Shown: in pieces, positions 35,901-43,840 of the stretch
Position numbering within the stretch: position 1 is the first letter of the stretch
How the letters are laid out: each line of letters begins with the position of its first letter
From: a virus
Reading direction: 5' to 3' (one strand)
Length of the DNA: 64,000 nucleotides
Virus record (IMG/VR): IMGVR_UViG_3300048442_000818
Location: 1-64,000 of that record
Position numbers and translations under genes: made by a program
Notes under the pieces: generated by a model
Databases searched by the model: none
Told to the model about the DNA's origin: nothing
What the model saw: only the letters and a program-made list of their open reading frames with translations

Positions 35901-38749
35901 ACACGCTCACCGGAACGGAAAGCATCAACAACTTCTTGTGGTGTGCCTTCTAATGCTGGATCTAAAAATAGGGGTTCAAATTTCTCATTACCAAGCTCTG
36001 GGAATGCATCAACTAAACCATTGTAAATATTCACAAGAGTTTCTTGCTCAGCTTGTACTGACTTAACCAGTTCTACTGATTTAGCTGATTTCCAGTTAAC
36101 ATACATGCCTTTGCTATCTGCTTTAGGGTTATTAGATGACAATAACCACTCACGGGTAACAGGTACCAATGACATATACGGAACAGCTTCAGCATTAGGA
36201 TTGCCGTTATCAAAGTGTTCATTAGCTGCTCTAACTTTGTTTTGCATGTGTTGTACAAACAAACCAAAGTCTTCCAGACGAGCACTAGCAATATCAGGAC
36301 GATTACCACGAACAGCCTCAACAATACCTTTGGTATGCTGTAAAGCTGATCTGGCATTCTCCCTTCTTGGATCATTACTTGCTACGATCTGACTAGAAAC
36401 TACGTCTTTAGCGGTTTGCAGACCACTATCAGCAATTTTCTTCTCAAGCTTTTGACGCTCACGAAGTAAGTCATAACTAACCTGTAATGCTTGACGTTGT
36501 GAGTTAGTTAACTCTAAACGACCCTCTTCAGCGTGCTTAAGAATACCTTCAATCACTTCAGGGTTGCCCTGGTCAGGCATTAGTTCAGCCATGGCAACGG
36601 CTGTACGGACACGGCGTTGACCTTCTTCCGTGTTGACGTTTCTTTCCGTAACAGGCTTCAGTGATTTAGTTACAGCACCACTTTTAGCGGATGCATCTAA
36701 AGCACGCATAGCTCTCATTACAGAAGCATTCTTTTCCAGATCCCAGATTAACCGGTCATATCGAAGCAATGTATCTCTGGCTTCGTGATCCTCAGGGATT
36801 TTTTCCATGATAGCCGGTTCAGCTTCTTTCAGGTCCAGAAGTGGCTGCATTAGCTCCTGTAGCACTGCTGCGGCTTGGATCTGTTCTGGGCCTTCGGGTA
36901 GGCGGGCTACTTCACGAGCTACTTCCTGAATTGCTTCAACACGGTTTGTGGCCGTGGCTGTCACTTCACGAAGATTTTCTGGCACAGATTCAGGGTCAAA
37001 CTGCATAGACTGAACCAAGGAAGAAACGTAAGCATTGCCTTCTGCACGCTCTTCTGGAGTGGCTTCTACGGTGTTGATCGTATCAGACAGGTCTTGTGCT
37101 GTTTCAGCCGTCTGTTGTGCTGTAGCGGCTGCCTGCTCTCTCATGGCTTCATCACCAACAGGTGATTGCTGCTGTACCTGCTGACGAATTTTGTCACCTC
37201 TTTCAACGATAGCGTTGAAAGCAGGCTTACCTGCTTCAATAGCAGAAGAGATAGCCTTACGAGTTATTTTGTAAGTAGGTTCAGCAACAGTTCTAGTTGC
37301 TTGGGCAGCAGCACCAGGAGATCTAATAGCACCGGCGGAAGTTACACCGTAAGCAGCACCTTCACCGACTTGACGGCCCACATCAGCAGATAATGACTGC
37401 TCAGGGTCAACATATTCCTGACTAGCTAAATTCTCGGCCACACCGCTGACAGCGCCCTGTAATGCTTCTTCTCCAGGTTCTCTAAGTAGAACATCACCTG
37501 CTAACTGTCGAGCGCCAACAGCACGGAAAGGTGCTTCACCGATTCGTGAGATTGTACCTAAGCCTGCTGCAATAGGAGCTGTTCGGGTAGCAGCATAAAG
37601 ACCAGCTTCATTAGCCAAATGTGTTTTGGCTTGTTCCTGGGCTGTTGCTTCATCCATACCCTGGTCAAGAAAGTTTTGCTTCAGTTCACGATAAGGTTGT
37701 GATGTCTGTTCCAGTTGTTCTACCGGAGTAGACATAATCTCGGTATTGACCTGTTGGTAGACACCACCACCTTCCATAGCACCAATAGCAGCAGGCCAAG
37801 CAGAAGCACTGGCTAAATCACGAGTACGATCTGCTACCCTGGCAGCCGACATAGTGTCAGTTGCCCTGTCCAATTCAGCAGCTAAACGGGTAGAAACACT
37901 TCCTGCCACACCACCTGTGACAGCCCGACCAATGGCTTTAAGACCTTTGGTAATGACACCACCACCAACAATGGAACCAACACCCTCAGATGTACCTGAA
38001 AGCAACATGGTTGGGTCCGACACAGCATTGGCAATGGCATCAACAGCATCACTACCGACACGTTTAAGACCAGATACTAGTTCACCATCACCGGCTGCTA
38101 AATTAGCTTGATACTCAGCTTCATTATCTCTTTCAGCTAAATTTTGACGAGCTTCGTAATTACGACGAGCAGCACTTAACTGTTCTGATTGAGTGCCTTG
38201 TACCCATTCATTAGCGCTATTCATACCGTCAGTAATAGAAGCACCTAATTCAGCATCCAGTAAACCACCGCCCACTGCGGCAATACCACCAATGCTATTG
38301 CCCACACCAGCGGCTATCCCAGAAGCAGTGTCCCACAGTGCTTCACCAGTTGTACGGTCATAACCGGCTCTATCACGGCTTACCTCGGAAGAAGCAGCAG
38401 AAAACTGTCTAATCAATTCTGGTGCATCAGCCCCGTACTTCAAATATAACGAGGGGGTATCTAGGGTTCTGAGATCTTCCTCTAATTCACCCATGCTGGC
38501 AGCACCCATTTGGTTACCACGGCCAGCAGCAGCTTGATACATATCGGGGTTTATTTGGGGTAGTACACTACTGATTTGATCTTGCTTTTGGGCTGAAGCC
38601 TGGGTAATAGAATTCTTCTTTTCTCCTAGAGCACGTTGGAAAGCATTGTTCATAATCCCCCGTTCATCCACAGATAGTGGAGTTGCTCCTTGAGTTGGGG
38701 TAGTAGAAGACGTAACTGCTTGATCCAAGAGGGTCTGAAAATCTGCCAT
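26999..38749 (-). CDS. virion RNA polymerase, N4 gp50-like, about 3,916 aa
   Basis: Start chosen at the ATG at 38749 (MADFQTLLDQAV). The central part carries N4 virion polymerase motifs: SRVGR (Arg1821, the TxxGR motif), EGDGVTDGP (Asp1969, motif A), RGIAKNPLTILVYG (Arg2083, Lys2087, Tyr2095, motif B) and DIFDG (Asp2364, motif C). Spacings A to B (114) and B-Lys to C (277) are close to N4 (107 and 281). Other parts: Ala/Gly-rich N-terminus with hydrophobic patches; an ADP-ribosyltransferase-like domain (about 1128-1260); a Pro/Glu linker (about 1306-1376); and HEMVH (His2641-His2645). By analogy it is packaged, ejected with the DNA and transcribes early genes from hairpin promoters. Confidence 0.95.
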   Translation of the reverse strand: MADFQTLLDQAVTSSTTPTQGATPLSVDERGIMNNAFQRALGEKKNSITQASAQKQDQISSVLPQINPDMYQAAAGRGNQMGAASMGELEEDLRTLDTPSLYLKYGADAPELIRQFSAASSEVSRDRAGYDRTTGEALWDTASGIAAGVGNSIGGIAAVGGGLLDAELGASITDGMNSANEWVQGTQSEQLSAARRNYEARQNLAERDNEAEYQANLAAGDGELVSGLKRVGSDAVDAIANAVSDPTMLLSGTSEGVGSIVGGGVITKGLKAIGRAVTGGVAGSVSTRLAAELDRATDTMSAARVADRTRDLASASAWPAAIGAMEGGGVYQQVNTEIMSTPVEQLEQTSQPYRELKQNFLDQGMDEATAQEQAKTHLANEAGLYAATRTAPIAAGLGTISRIGEAPFRAVGARQLAGDVLLREPGEEALQGAVSGVAENLASQEYVDPEQSLSADVGRQVGEGAAYGVTSAGAIRSPGAAAQATRTVAEPTYKITRKAISSAIEAGKPAFNAIVERGDKIRQQVQQQSPVGDEAMREQAAATAQQTAETAQDLSDTINTVEATPEERAEGNAYVSSLVQSMQFDPESVPENLREVTATATNRVEAIQEVAREVARLPEGPEQIQAAAVLQELMQPLLDLKEAEPAIMEKIPEDHEARDTLLRYDRLIWDLEKNASVMRAMRALDASAKSGAVTKSLKPVTERNVNTEEGQRRVRTAVAMAELMPDQGNPEVIEGILKHAEEGRLELTNSQRQALQVSYDLLRERQKLEKKIADSGLQTAKDVVSSQIVASNDPRRENARSALQHTKGIVEAVRGNRPDIASARLEDFGLFVQHMQNKVRAANEHFDNGNPNAEAVPYMSLVPVTREWLLSSNNPKADSKGMYVNWKSAKSVELVKSVQAEQETLVNIYNGLVDAFPELGNEKFEPLFLDPALEGTPQEVVDAFRSGERVVPGQRQAEVTAEPEQQQEQAESTLESGSELRIETLEAQLDFEKNEQIYIRGDRAPGQNSPEIEKTLYDAVVAPVIDPSNPETFAQLNTAINNDRFDLAEYIVLRAERYARNLNINPGVDKNDSRYEQIKSDLERRKSTAVANAERLREIFTKNQQNKSTSNSELKKAEPKSEIISDTSAYDHIFPDSVVKGLTYHTTRAVEAENFKVIAERERPSTVHFIGNNTGTLVGFYTTKNIAYSQGMQEGGVTLTFRVNIQNPYLVKDNDPIVITGITPEQRDALITEGYDGLLYADPEFRYEEVVVFNPDQVQQITKDTPTQKTTTASVPVMITQAMRAQLRERGLTDADIRKLTPAEAFAEINKPAEPEPEVQEQEAQPEPEPVTETQPDPEPVQTQPQEEVDTTIEESTPEPVSAEAEPVDTPTTGLDSLYPNLLTRGENFFKKVFRLPNTEEAPTRLIGQEGSPILLVQDALSSSGSLIEFMGNTPKYTLTPEIASEYQTLLRNDPKASEYLIKSETNDLTAAQIKSVQSVGGLMSAMSANLDRFLNSRYSWSSNKDKRTIRDVLETDADIQRWARGKALNIVDETPEGYQYNPELLETAALAAIQWLLTSNQYHTPMDDSDISAITGVDAEIVPYEVIRLLNEGMSLEQVKRSLANKIKEYWGVTATADADIAYSEGIPEAVAAEMIRAFIDTGMMGVTTVDLKSFGLDSDKTPNRYLVSPMEGNPIHAYPTAIDDAVLISPEEVFYIGDQEIPVAQRQMNNPEVANTIKQKEAIENKQKVPFYLNIPMVNLYSAFGREGMLTLLGESAGDNQTLNINHAKSIEGKNRTITSAYNHLFNTVDRMVNRAETEGVSVSEMPIRYAYNISRVGRMQMLGAYNPQSDKAVREAILPTWSTVDLSNENSTIYNHFLLSIGQALDIKVHNQLLEDTVEQVQNLLTGPLVPALDLINDWVSGTDTNSLITTEVNPLDAYILKGHLDSAGIDVTPVALNALMEYARLTQTPLGERESFRTSIYLEGDGVTDGPINAMMLMTPGRFTPEWIQNISKGGVSIGTRQTMAELSQRDPVDLYKTATINSDKHLRTLINVLGRNKKSDGLLGNVKALMTLMNVTLPGVKYNGDVELGEPGSFELDRGIAKNPLTILVYGSSISGIAGNLTSQMVKDIYSKMSQFAQAREAYPKITLGEALFPNEPNPEKQGRQFVDALNTLLANKIRYNQRSGEYFLEPSDRTRQSADPVEFTFTPEQIQSIKQNMLEGFVRPLRFGIEDTVGAPLMRSVDKIRQATQSQSIVLEYLFRRLINERLEDRKKNDPTYRPGDFLSRKDFTAIYKEIFKVSPLVQTQGQVFLIAKTQMLEGGPAFSRALDGTMRTDAYAYAPANAGVAGIPFLTIGMGDANMIQRTSLDTEMNNTLDIFDGINMPLDKITEYSEKANKAVYDSWINGNPFKAVNDSYKQFMKSKDLIEDMLKNDMQVKDTPMHRDFTRALFPYLDPEEEVATSQAILDMLDRKGKFLQQAEDSVSIRRQVMSDVLHSIDHMAGAASPYVNGTVTLDAQMTPEQIADELNARYQEKISGKQQATEEAPVADGMSEDIQKVGREHKASGVRVISWTALKNLGRLVNMTQPQRDIYAQIIRNLGTKDYKIIAGTPEQIAAYQRETGLSSINTGDATAHGVISVAERVIYLINPTTETLVHEMVHASTYETLLSYYRGEKVDPEARRAIERMEIMLNDFLSMDLESGLPNEMYMAFDNARAAIESAQNDLNMDPAASQAKALNEFMAWGLTNEQITNRLKKTKTNKLVQLAKDLWQEIKKLVWGRKHAPKHADDVLSNLQFNTGIIIRTQPNLSSVFQEGTLFHATYGNNTRLRDIRNALQTKIVDLLDEYPDTEREVQQNRLLSESGQVAIDALNDAVSAHFNMDINEATTFKTIVATLATEAKLDPNALAQMQELYTHVTKNLSVDSFMPENSRNPDADRYYAQEKYNTILGRVNRQTDAYGRTTLLPVFIALSTVNQEFRDILANMQVPKSVKSDQKTMDAALDNLLVTASDSLSNRMSGQRDAANVKAAMDNLMNQITKAALDEQTTIREVTDKIGNKYDAVNDWMVNGMQTLADTGYKLGTKGQESQSLPTKLAGNFLKLASSIASEERADMVSQELMGLMNRGRIWKPFYDLVNNLVDRTEGNAQVYDMIKTVRAAVQQLRQNFRDEIPRVLHNKFSRKLSQEEWSSMYRSMGKTDLAALMETMPAQDIVDLFQSQTSLDALINDLEGLIQQSDTAHWPIYQRKMKQLATFMNTGKTGVSLLRNAYAISNLFGESRQAGWKAPDSSIQRSIDQLITLYAVDGLSTQDKQAMASLVQDESNGLNFVLGYLQGQRRTELRKANKGKALVNHYKGHIPAEQSPGASLRIEENAQESNMRIRGYVNMGPYNGSNVDNRRSSKSYYFTPISGRTAYAQGFIQNINRTASGVDPHTGLTSDLVAGRIFGRADVTRITRRLSQEQGDVENLMPVFDERGQIFAYEQSVDPAQKARLEPESQDLSRMLGVWRGRQVEEKMSQIFNETSIDRLHDMYTADMKISRDKINEYVNLFGSNLSPVQRDAVNLFSDDTRDYIHRKFGDEFWVRKDMLEDAVGYRNPSVGDFWTNSNNRDPLTNEAWRNFFVGLMGPDAYKTLVKGEQFTQNIMSDIRTNIIVRSVVVPVYNFISTTYQLVSRGVPVRDIKRGYPAKLVEINAYVKNRLRQIDLEAELRAVGQDFVRERKLRAEIRSITDSNQRLSIWPLIQAGEFSTIADIGMSSEDLELTTGNLYSYFSKQIDKLPPKLRTAARYGLIMKDTPLFQALQKSVQYSDFVAKAVLYDDLTQRKKMSSADALGRVTTEFANYDRLPGRWRGYMENMGLLWFYNYKIRIAKIALSTLRNNPLHFLVASTLPAPSSVGLPVNDNIFTQAMDGSLGYSIGPEMGWNSWELNPWYSLMD

Positions 38750-38803
38750 GAGAACGGTACCCAATGTGAATATATGTTTGGAAGTAACTCTACCATAGAT
38801 TTG

Positions 38804-38834
38804 AAAAAAAGAAGCCCCACCAATGCAGGGCTTC
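38804..38834 (-). terminator. rho-independent terminator upstream of the virion polymerase gene
   Basis: On the minus strand, GAAGCCC pairs with GGGCTTC (38834-38828 with 38817-38811) followed by seven T (38810-38804). It lies between the lytic transglycosylase gene and the polymerase gene. Confidence 0.8.
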
Positions 38835-38862
38835 AAGTATTACAAGGTAGAGTTTACATGCC

Positions 38863-40728
38863 CTACTCAATCATAAACCCTCCAGGCATATGCCGCATCA
38901 TACTATTTAATCGTTCTGTGCGGGTAGGCTCTTCACGGGTTTCCACTTCTTCTGGTTGTGTCACTGTTCTTGTTGGCATTAACGTGTCACTAGAAGCAGC
39001 ACCTTGCTGTAGCGTCCTAAGTCTCTGTTCTGCAATATCAAGTTGAGCTTTAGCCTGCCTCACTGAACCAGCTAAACCAGGACGGCTTCGGGCTGCATTT
39101 ACCAGAGTTTGGTATTCTTGATAAACCGCATTGTACTGCTGTTGGGCAGCTTCTACCTGCTGACTGATTGCTGCAACAGTCTCGTTGGCATCTTGGACTT
39201 GTGGTCCAGCACCTTGAAGATATCGATCAATTTGTTCAGAAAAACGCTCATCATTTATTCTTCGATCATTGCCAAGGTTGGGGGTCCGTCCTGTGATAGC
39301 TTGCCCTATTCCACCAAGACCTATTTCACCAAGAAATCCCAAACGACCAATATAATCGAGTACACCACCAATACCAGTTTCTGTTGGCATACCGCTGTTA
39401 AGTAACATTCTACCAATTTCTTTAGGTGGTATTTGACCACCATTTTCCTGATAAACTCTATTAATAGTTCTTTCTAGGAATTCTCCTGAAGTACCAGCAA
39501 AAGGACTATTTTCACCTGATAATTGTTGTGCAACATCATAAGGTGAAGCTGTATCAGGTAGTTCATCCAAAATAGGTGCAGAAAAGTTACCTGTTCTAAT
39601 TTGGTTTTCTGAAACACGTTCATTCAGTCTACGCTGTAGAGCAGAAGTCCCGAGGTTATTAGCAATGGTTTGCTGTTGTTTTTGTTGGCTCCAATCATCG
39701 ACGTTACCTGGACCAGCGTTATAGGCAGCCAAGGCTTTATCAACGTCCCCATCGTAGCGTTCAAGCATAGCACCCAGGTAATCACGTCCTACCCGTGCAA
39801 GCTCTTCTGGTGAGTTGTTTTCAGCCGGTCTGACGCCATAACCGGGATCTGTAGCAGTAGCAGGCATGACTTGCATCTCGCCTTGGGCACGCTCACCAGT
39901 ACGGGTAACTGGACCCTGAATTAAACTACCATCAGGGTTATATCGACGGTTACCTGATTCTTGTTGTAGTACATGAGGTACCAAAGCTTCTAGTTTTTCT
40001 TGGTTACTTTTACCAGATAAATCACCAGCAGCTTGTGTAATATTAGCCACATAGTTACGAGTTTCCTCAAAGGGGATACTTTGAACGAAACTGGAACCAA
40101 CGGGGGAAGTTGCAGGGTTAGAGCCACCAGAAGCTGCACTGGAACCAGAAGAACCAGTAACCGGACCCATTACGTTTCCATAACCGTTACCTTCCAGAAG
40201 GGCGGTAATACGGTTAGCTTGACTTGGGGTGTACTGACCAGATTGAAGACCTTGAGCGATGATGGCATTGGCTGCTTCAGCATTAGGCGCTCTCTGGACA
40301 ATATCCATATAAGCAGCTTCAGCCGCAGCATTTGTTTCATTAGCCTTACGCTCACGATCACGAGTGTATTGGGTCCAATCCTGATTTGATTGTGTAATAT
40401 CACGTTGATCTTGAGCAGTAGCACGCTGTAGCAACGTATCAGCACGGCGATCCGTTGACCGTAGTGCTTCAAGTGAAGCTCTGTTATTTAGACCATCAAC
40501 TAGTGATCCATTCTGTAGTGCTGCTCTATAGGCTTCTGGATCCTGAATAGAATTAGCACGTTGAATCAAAGCACGATCTGCTGCATCAGTTTGAGCACCG
40601 GTATAAGTATCAACACCACTTTGGGCACTGGATACAGCACGATTTAATAGATCAGCCGCAGTACGAGTACCGTAAATAGCTGACCCAAAACTGGGTGCTG
40701 AAACATTACGCCACGTTAGAGTAGCCAT
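38863..40728 (-). CDS. internal virion protein with lytic transglycosylase (SLT) domain
   Basis: 621 residues, first in the ejection-protein group (MATLTWRNVSAPSFG is the usual start of N4 gp51-type proteins). Residues about 246-345 form a soluble lytic transglycosylase domain: VLQQESGN with catalytic Glu257, GEMQVMPATA, and LAAYNAGPGNVDDW. The region 60-180 is helical, and 480-600 is a Gln/Ala-rich coiled coil. It should be carried in the virion and open the peptidoglycan during DNA and polymerase ejection. RBS AAGGAG on the minus strand. Confidence 0.85.
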   Translation of the reverse strand: MATLTWRNVSAPSFGSAIYGTRTAADLLNRAVSSAQSGVDTYTGAQTDAADRALIQRANSIQDPEAYRAALQNGSLVDGLNNRASLEALRSTDRRADTLLQRATAQDQRDITQSNQDWTQYTRDRERKANETNAAAEAAYMDIVQRAPNAEAANAIIAQGLQSGQYTPSQANRITALLEGNGYGNVMGPVTGSSGSSAASGGSNPATSPVGSSFVQSIPFEETRNYVANITQAAGDLSGKSNQEKLEALVPHVLQQESGNRRYNPDGSLIQGPVTRTGERAQGEMQVMPATATDPGYGVRPAENNSPEELARVGRDYLGAMLERYDGDVDKALAAYNAGPGNVDDWSQQKQQQTIANNLGTSALQRRLNERVSENQIRTGNFSAPILDELPDTASPYDVAQQLSGENSPFAGTSGEFLERTINRVYQENGGQIPPKEIGRMLLNSGMPTETGIGGVLDYIGRLGFLGEIGLGGIGQAITGRTPNLGNDRRINDERFSEQIDRYLQGAGPQVQDANETVAAISQQVEAAQQQYNAVYQEYQTLVNAARSRPGLAGSVRQAKAQLDIAEQRLRTLQQGAASSDTLMPTRTVTQPEEVETREEPTRTERLNSMMRHMPGGFMIE

Positions 40729-40738
40729 TTACGTCTCC

Positions 40739-41131
40739 TTATCGACGTAGACGATTCTGGTCGATGTATTGTTGGGTTTGCTCGGCAGACTGGCCTTCCA
40801 TTGCACCACGGGCACGGGCACGATCTTCTAGGGTAGTGTTGTAAGATTTGATCTGATTAGCCAAATTAGTATTAGTTACATCTTTGGTGTAATCCAATTG
40901 ATCACGGGCAATTTTGTTAGCTTGCCATGCACCCCAAAGATTACCAATAGTACCTAGACCATCTAGGCCCATTTTAAAAGTGGGGGCATTTAAGCCAAAT
41001 TCAAAACCTCCGTTTTGACCCATCTGATTACCATTAAACAAGTTACCTTTATTTTGTTGTTGCATAGCTTGATTAACAGCACTCATCGGCACATTACCGA
41101 AACCTTGAATAGTTAGAAAATCTTCATTCAT
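40739..41131 (-). CDS. small internal virion protein, 130 aa (N4 gp52-like position)
   Basis: Between the SLT protein (10 bp away) and the 898-aa protein (10 bp). It is Gln/Asn/Gly-rich with a low-complexity N-terminal third (NQAMQQQNKGNLFNGNQMGQ) and a helical C-terminal part (QLDYTKDVTNTNLANQIKSY). This agrees with the small structural gene in the same position of N4. Exact role unknown. Confidence 0.65.
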   Translation of the reverse strand: MNEDFLTIQGFGNVPMSAVNQAMQQQNKGNLFNGNQMGQNGGFEFGLNAPTFKMGLDGLGTIGNLWGAWQANKIARDQLDYTKDVTNTNLANQIKSYNTTLEDRARARGAMEGQSAEQTQQYIDQNRLRR

Positions 41132-41141
41132 GATCCAACTC

Positions 41142-43838
41142 CTAGATAGTTGGTAATTCTGAGTTGATGGTGATATCGGTGAAGTTGGTGAGTAGGGATA
41201 TACTCATATCCGCAACGTCACTCCCCACCATCATGGTACGTTCTAAAAACGAGGCAGCAGGCTCATTAAAACTACCACGAATGTCGGTAAGGATTGTAGG
41301 GTCGAAAATACCAGGACCATATCCAATATTTTTAGCATAGAGTTCCTCTAGTTGTTTAGATTGTCTCTCATACTCATATTGAATTTCTTGGGATTCCTGA
41401 AGAGTTTCGCTGGCTTCAGCCGACATATAATCAGCATACCCATTACCCACTGAACTCATGATACTCATAATACTATCAGCACGCATCATATTAGCGTAAC
41501 TGGTTGCCAGATTCCCACCATTAGCAAGTGAAGTACCAACCCGCATTGCAATCACAGAAGCTACAGCAGCGACAATAGCACCTATCTTTTCACCAAATAG
41601 TGCTACAGCCCCAGCTTGGATGATCCTCATTAGAACCATGGCAGCAATAGCATTAGCAACAGCACCCACCACAATAGCCGCCATGCCCGTAAACCCTAAT
41701 GAAGCACCAACGCCAGCAGCCGTACCTAATAGACCTGCACCTAAACCACCCGTGTAAACAGCAACAACAACAGCAACTACAATAAGAACTACTTTAAAGA
41801 TACCTCTTTCATACCACCGCTGTTTAACAATCTCATAGCTATTAAATACCATGAAACAACAAGCAGTAGACATTTGAGTAGCATCTTTAAGACTCATTTC
41901 TTTATAGATACCTTCATGAATAGGAATAATAAAGCCTGATTCATCATTATCACGTAAAGCATCTTCAGCATATGTAGTCACATATTTACGACCATATACT
42001 CGATTATAGTGAACTAATCCATTTATTTCTAAACGTCTCCAAGTGTTTTCTGTTACTTGGTGATTTAGGTAAATTGCTGTTACTGAGTCGTATACTTCAA
42101 TACCATAGTTAGGAATACCTGATGTATTTAATTCTAAGGTTCTTTGTGTAAAATCTCTTGTTGGTCCAATTTCAAACCAAAATTCATCTTCCTCAGCATC
42201 AGGTTTAAGCAATCCTGTACCAAATTCTTCAGTAATAAAGTTCCATCGAATATCCATATCATAACGGAGAATTGGTAAATTATCCGCTGCAATGCTTAAC
42301 CTGTTATTGGGCATTTCAGGATAAGGTAATCTTTCTGGTTCTGGCTCCACAGAACTAAATCGACCTCTGCTTTTTTGATTTCCACGCCAAGTGAGCCATT
42401 CTTCCCAAGATTGATCAGCCGCTTCCCAGCGATCAACCCAAGATAAATGATCAGCTTTATTTGTTAATCTTGGGTCATTCATAATTGATTCAAAGAATCT
42501 ATAAATATATTTTCTACAAGCCTGTTCTTCAACATTAAGTGATACACCGAATACAGCAAAGGCATAATCGATATCTTCTAATGAATCATTGTCTGCAATG
42601 ATGGATTGCAAATCACTATAGTCAGCACCGGTTGCTTTTTGTAGTGCTCTTTTAGCACGAGGATAAATAGAATTAGGCCACCGACGAGACACAAACTGAT
42701 TATCTACCCGCATAGGTATAAAGGGTAAGAATGAACCACTATGCTCAGTCGGGATATCAAATAATGCATCTAATTCAGCATTACTAGAGTCTTTACCATA
42801 AATGAATACTTGAGTTGGGCCTGCGGAATAGTAAGTAGTAGTCTGTGAATCAATTCTATAAGATTTATCTAAGACTAACGTATCTGTCACAGTAGTTGTA
42901 GTAGTTGTTTTGGTAACACCACCACCTACATCTTCTTCTTCTGTAGTTACGGTTGTTTCTTGGGTAATGGATCCAGTTTGGTCTAAATACATAGTTTCAT
43001 TTTTAGTTTCAATAGTATCAGTTAGACCGTCATTATCTACTGGAGTACTCTTTAACCAAATTTCATGAATAATATCGTAAGTTTGATTATCTGTGGTTGT
43101 TTGCTCATCAGTAGTGCCAGGGGAACCATCCGAGTAAGTAACTTCGGTTGTCACCACAGTATCTAAATCAACTGATTCAGTTGAATTTGTGTCACTATCA
43201 AAAGTCCAATCTGTAGTGTCAGGGAAAGGATCACTTGGATTTAGGTCAACAGTATCACCCGGAACCAAAGGGCCTACGATATTTTCTTCTGTTACATAAT
43301 ACGTTGAATACAAATATTGGTTATAGGGATCAAAACCAACGGGAGAAAAAGAAATAGGAGTATGGGATTCATCATCCCAAGTGATTGTAATTGTGTTGGT
43401 ATCCCCATTAATATCTGAGGTATACGGAGTACTACGTAATAGTGGATAATTTTCCGCTATATATTGATCAGCCCACATACCAAAATCGGCTGAACCAGTA
43501 TAAGCAGATTGCACTACAACACTGCTTCCGCTGTTGTGGGGGATTTCTTCTTTAAGTACGGTAGTATCAATTGAGTCACCTACTCTAATTGAACCAGAAC
43601 GAATACCCACAGCATTTGAGTATCCACTTGTTCTGGCCCAACGAGCGAAGTTACGTAGCTTTATACCCGGTCCTTGGATATAACTGTCAGTGATGGTGTT
43701 ACCCAGAGATTCACTCCCTGTAATAACACCACCAATAACAGTAGTTTTTAAATAATCAGGTCTACCTGATTCTGGTCCTGCAAGGTTATAAACCACAGAA
43801 CCAACAAAAACTTTTTTCTTACTACCAAAAATACTCAC
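41142..43838 (-). CDS. large internal virion protein with membrane-like segment, 898 aa
   Basis: Starts MSIFGSKKKVFVGSVVYNLA, the form usual for this N4-like structural gene. Residues about 200-330 are Thr/Asp-rich (VTTEEEDVGGGVTKTTTTTT). A long hydrophobic stretch near residues 675-790 (VVLIVVAVVVAVYTGGLGAG and following) could span a membrane several times. The C-terminal 90 residues are helical. The mix of a soluble N-terminal part and a late hydrophobic block suits a protein that forms the ejection channel across the envelope; this is inference. Confidence 0.72.
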   Translation of the reverse strand: MSIFGSKKKVFVGSVVYNLAGPESGRPDYLKTTVIGGVITGSESLGNTITDSYIQGPGIKLRNFARWARTSGYSNAVGIRSGSIRVGDSIDTTVLKEEIPHNSGSSVVVQSAYTGSADFGMWADQYIAENYPLLRSTPYTSDINGDTNTITITWDDESHTPISFSPVGFDPYNQYLYSTYYVTEENIVGPLVPGDTVDLNPSDPFPDTTDWTFDSDTNSTESVDLDTVVTTEVTYSDGSPGTTDEQTTTDNQTYDIIHEIWLKSTPVDNDGLTDTIETKNETMYLDQTGSITQETTVTTEEEDVGGGVTKTTTTTTVTDTLVLDKSYRIDSQTTTYYSAGPTQVFIYGKDSSNAELDALFDIPTEHSGSFLPFIPMRVDNQFVSRRWPNSIYPRAKRALQKATGADYSDLQSIIADNDSLEDIDYAFAVFGVSLNVEEQACRKYIYRFFESIMNDPRLTNKADHLSWVDRWEAADQSWEEWLTWRGNQKSRGRFSSVEPEPERLPYPEMPNNRLSIAADNLPILRYDMDIRWNFITEEFGTGLLKPDAEEDEFWFEIGPTRDFTQRTLELNTSGIPNYGIEVYDSVTAIYLNHQVTENTWRRLEINGLVHYNRVYGRKYVTTYAEDALRDNDESGFIIPIHEGIYKEMSLKDATQMSTACCFMVFNSYEIVKQRWYERGIFKVVLIVVAVVVAVYTGGLGAGLLGTAAGVGASLGFTGMAAIVVGAVANAIAAMVLMRIIQAGAVALFGEKIGAIVAAVASVIAMRVGTSLANGGNLATSYANMMRADSIMSIMSSVGNGYADYMSAEASETLQESQEIQYEYERQSKQLEELYAKNIGYGPGIFDPTILTDIRGSFNEPAASFLERTMMVGSDVADMSISLLTNFTDITINSELPTI

Positions 43839-43840
43839 GA

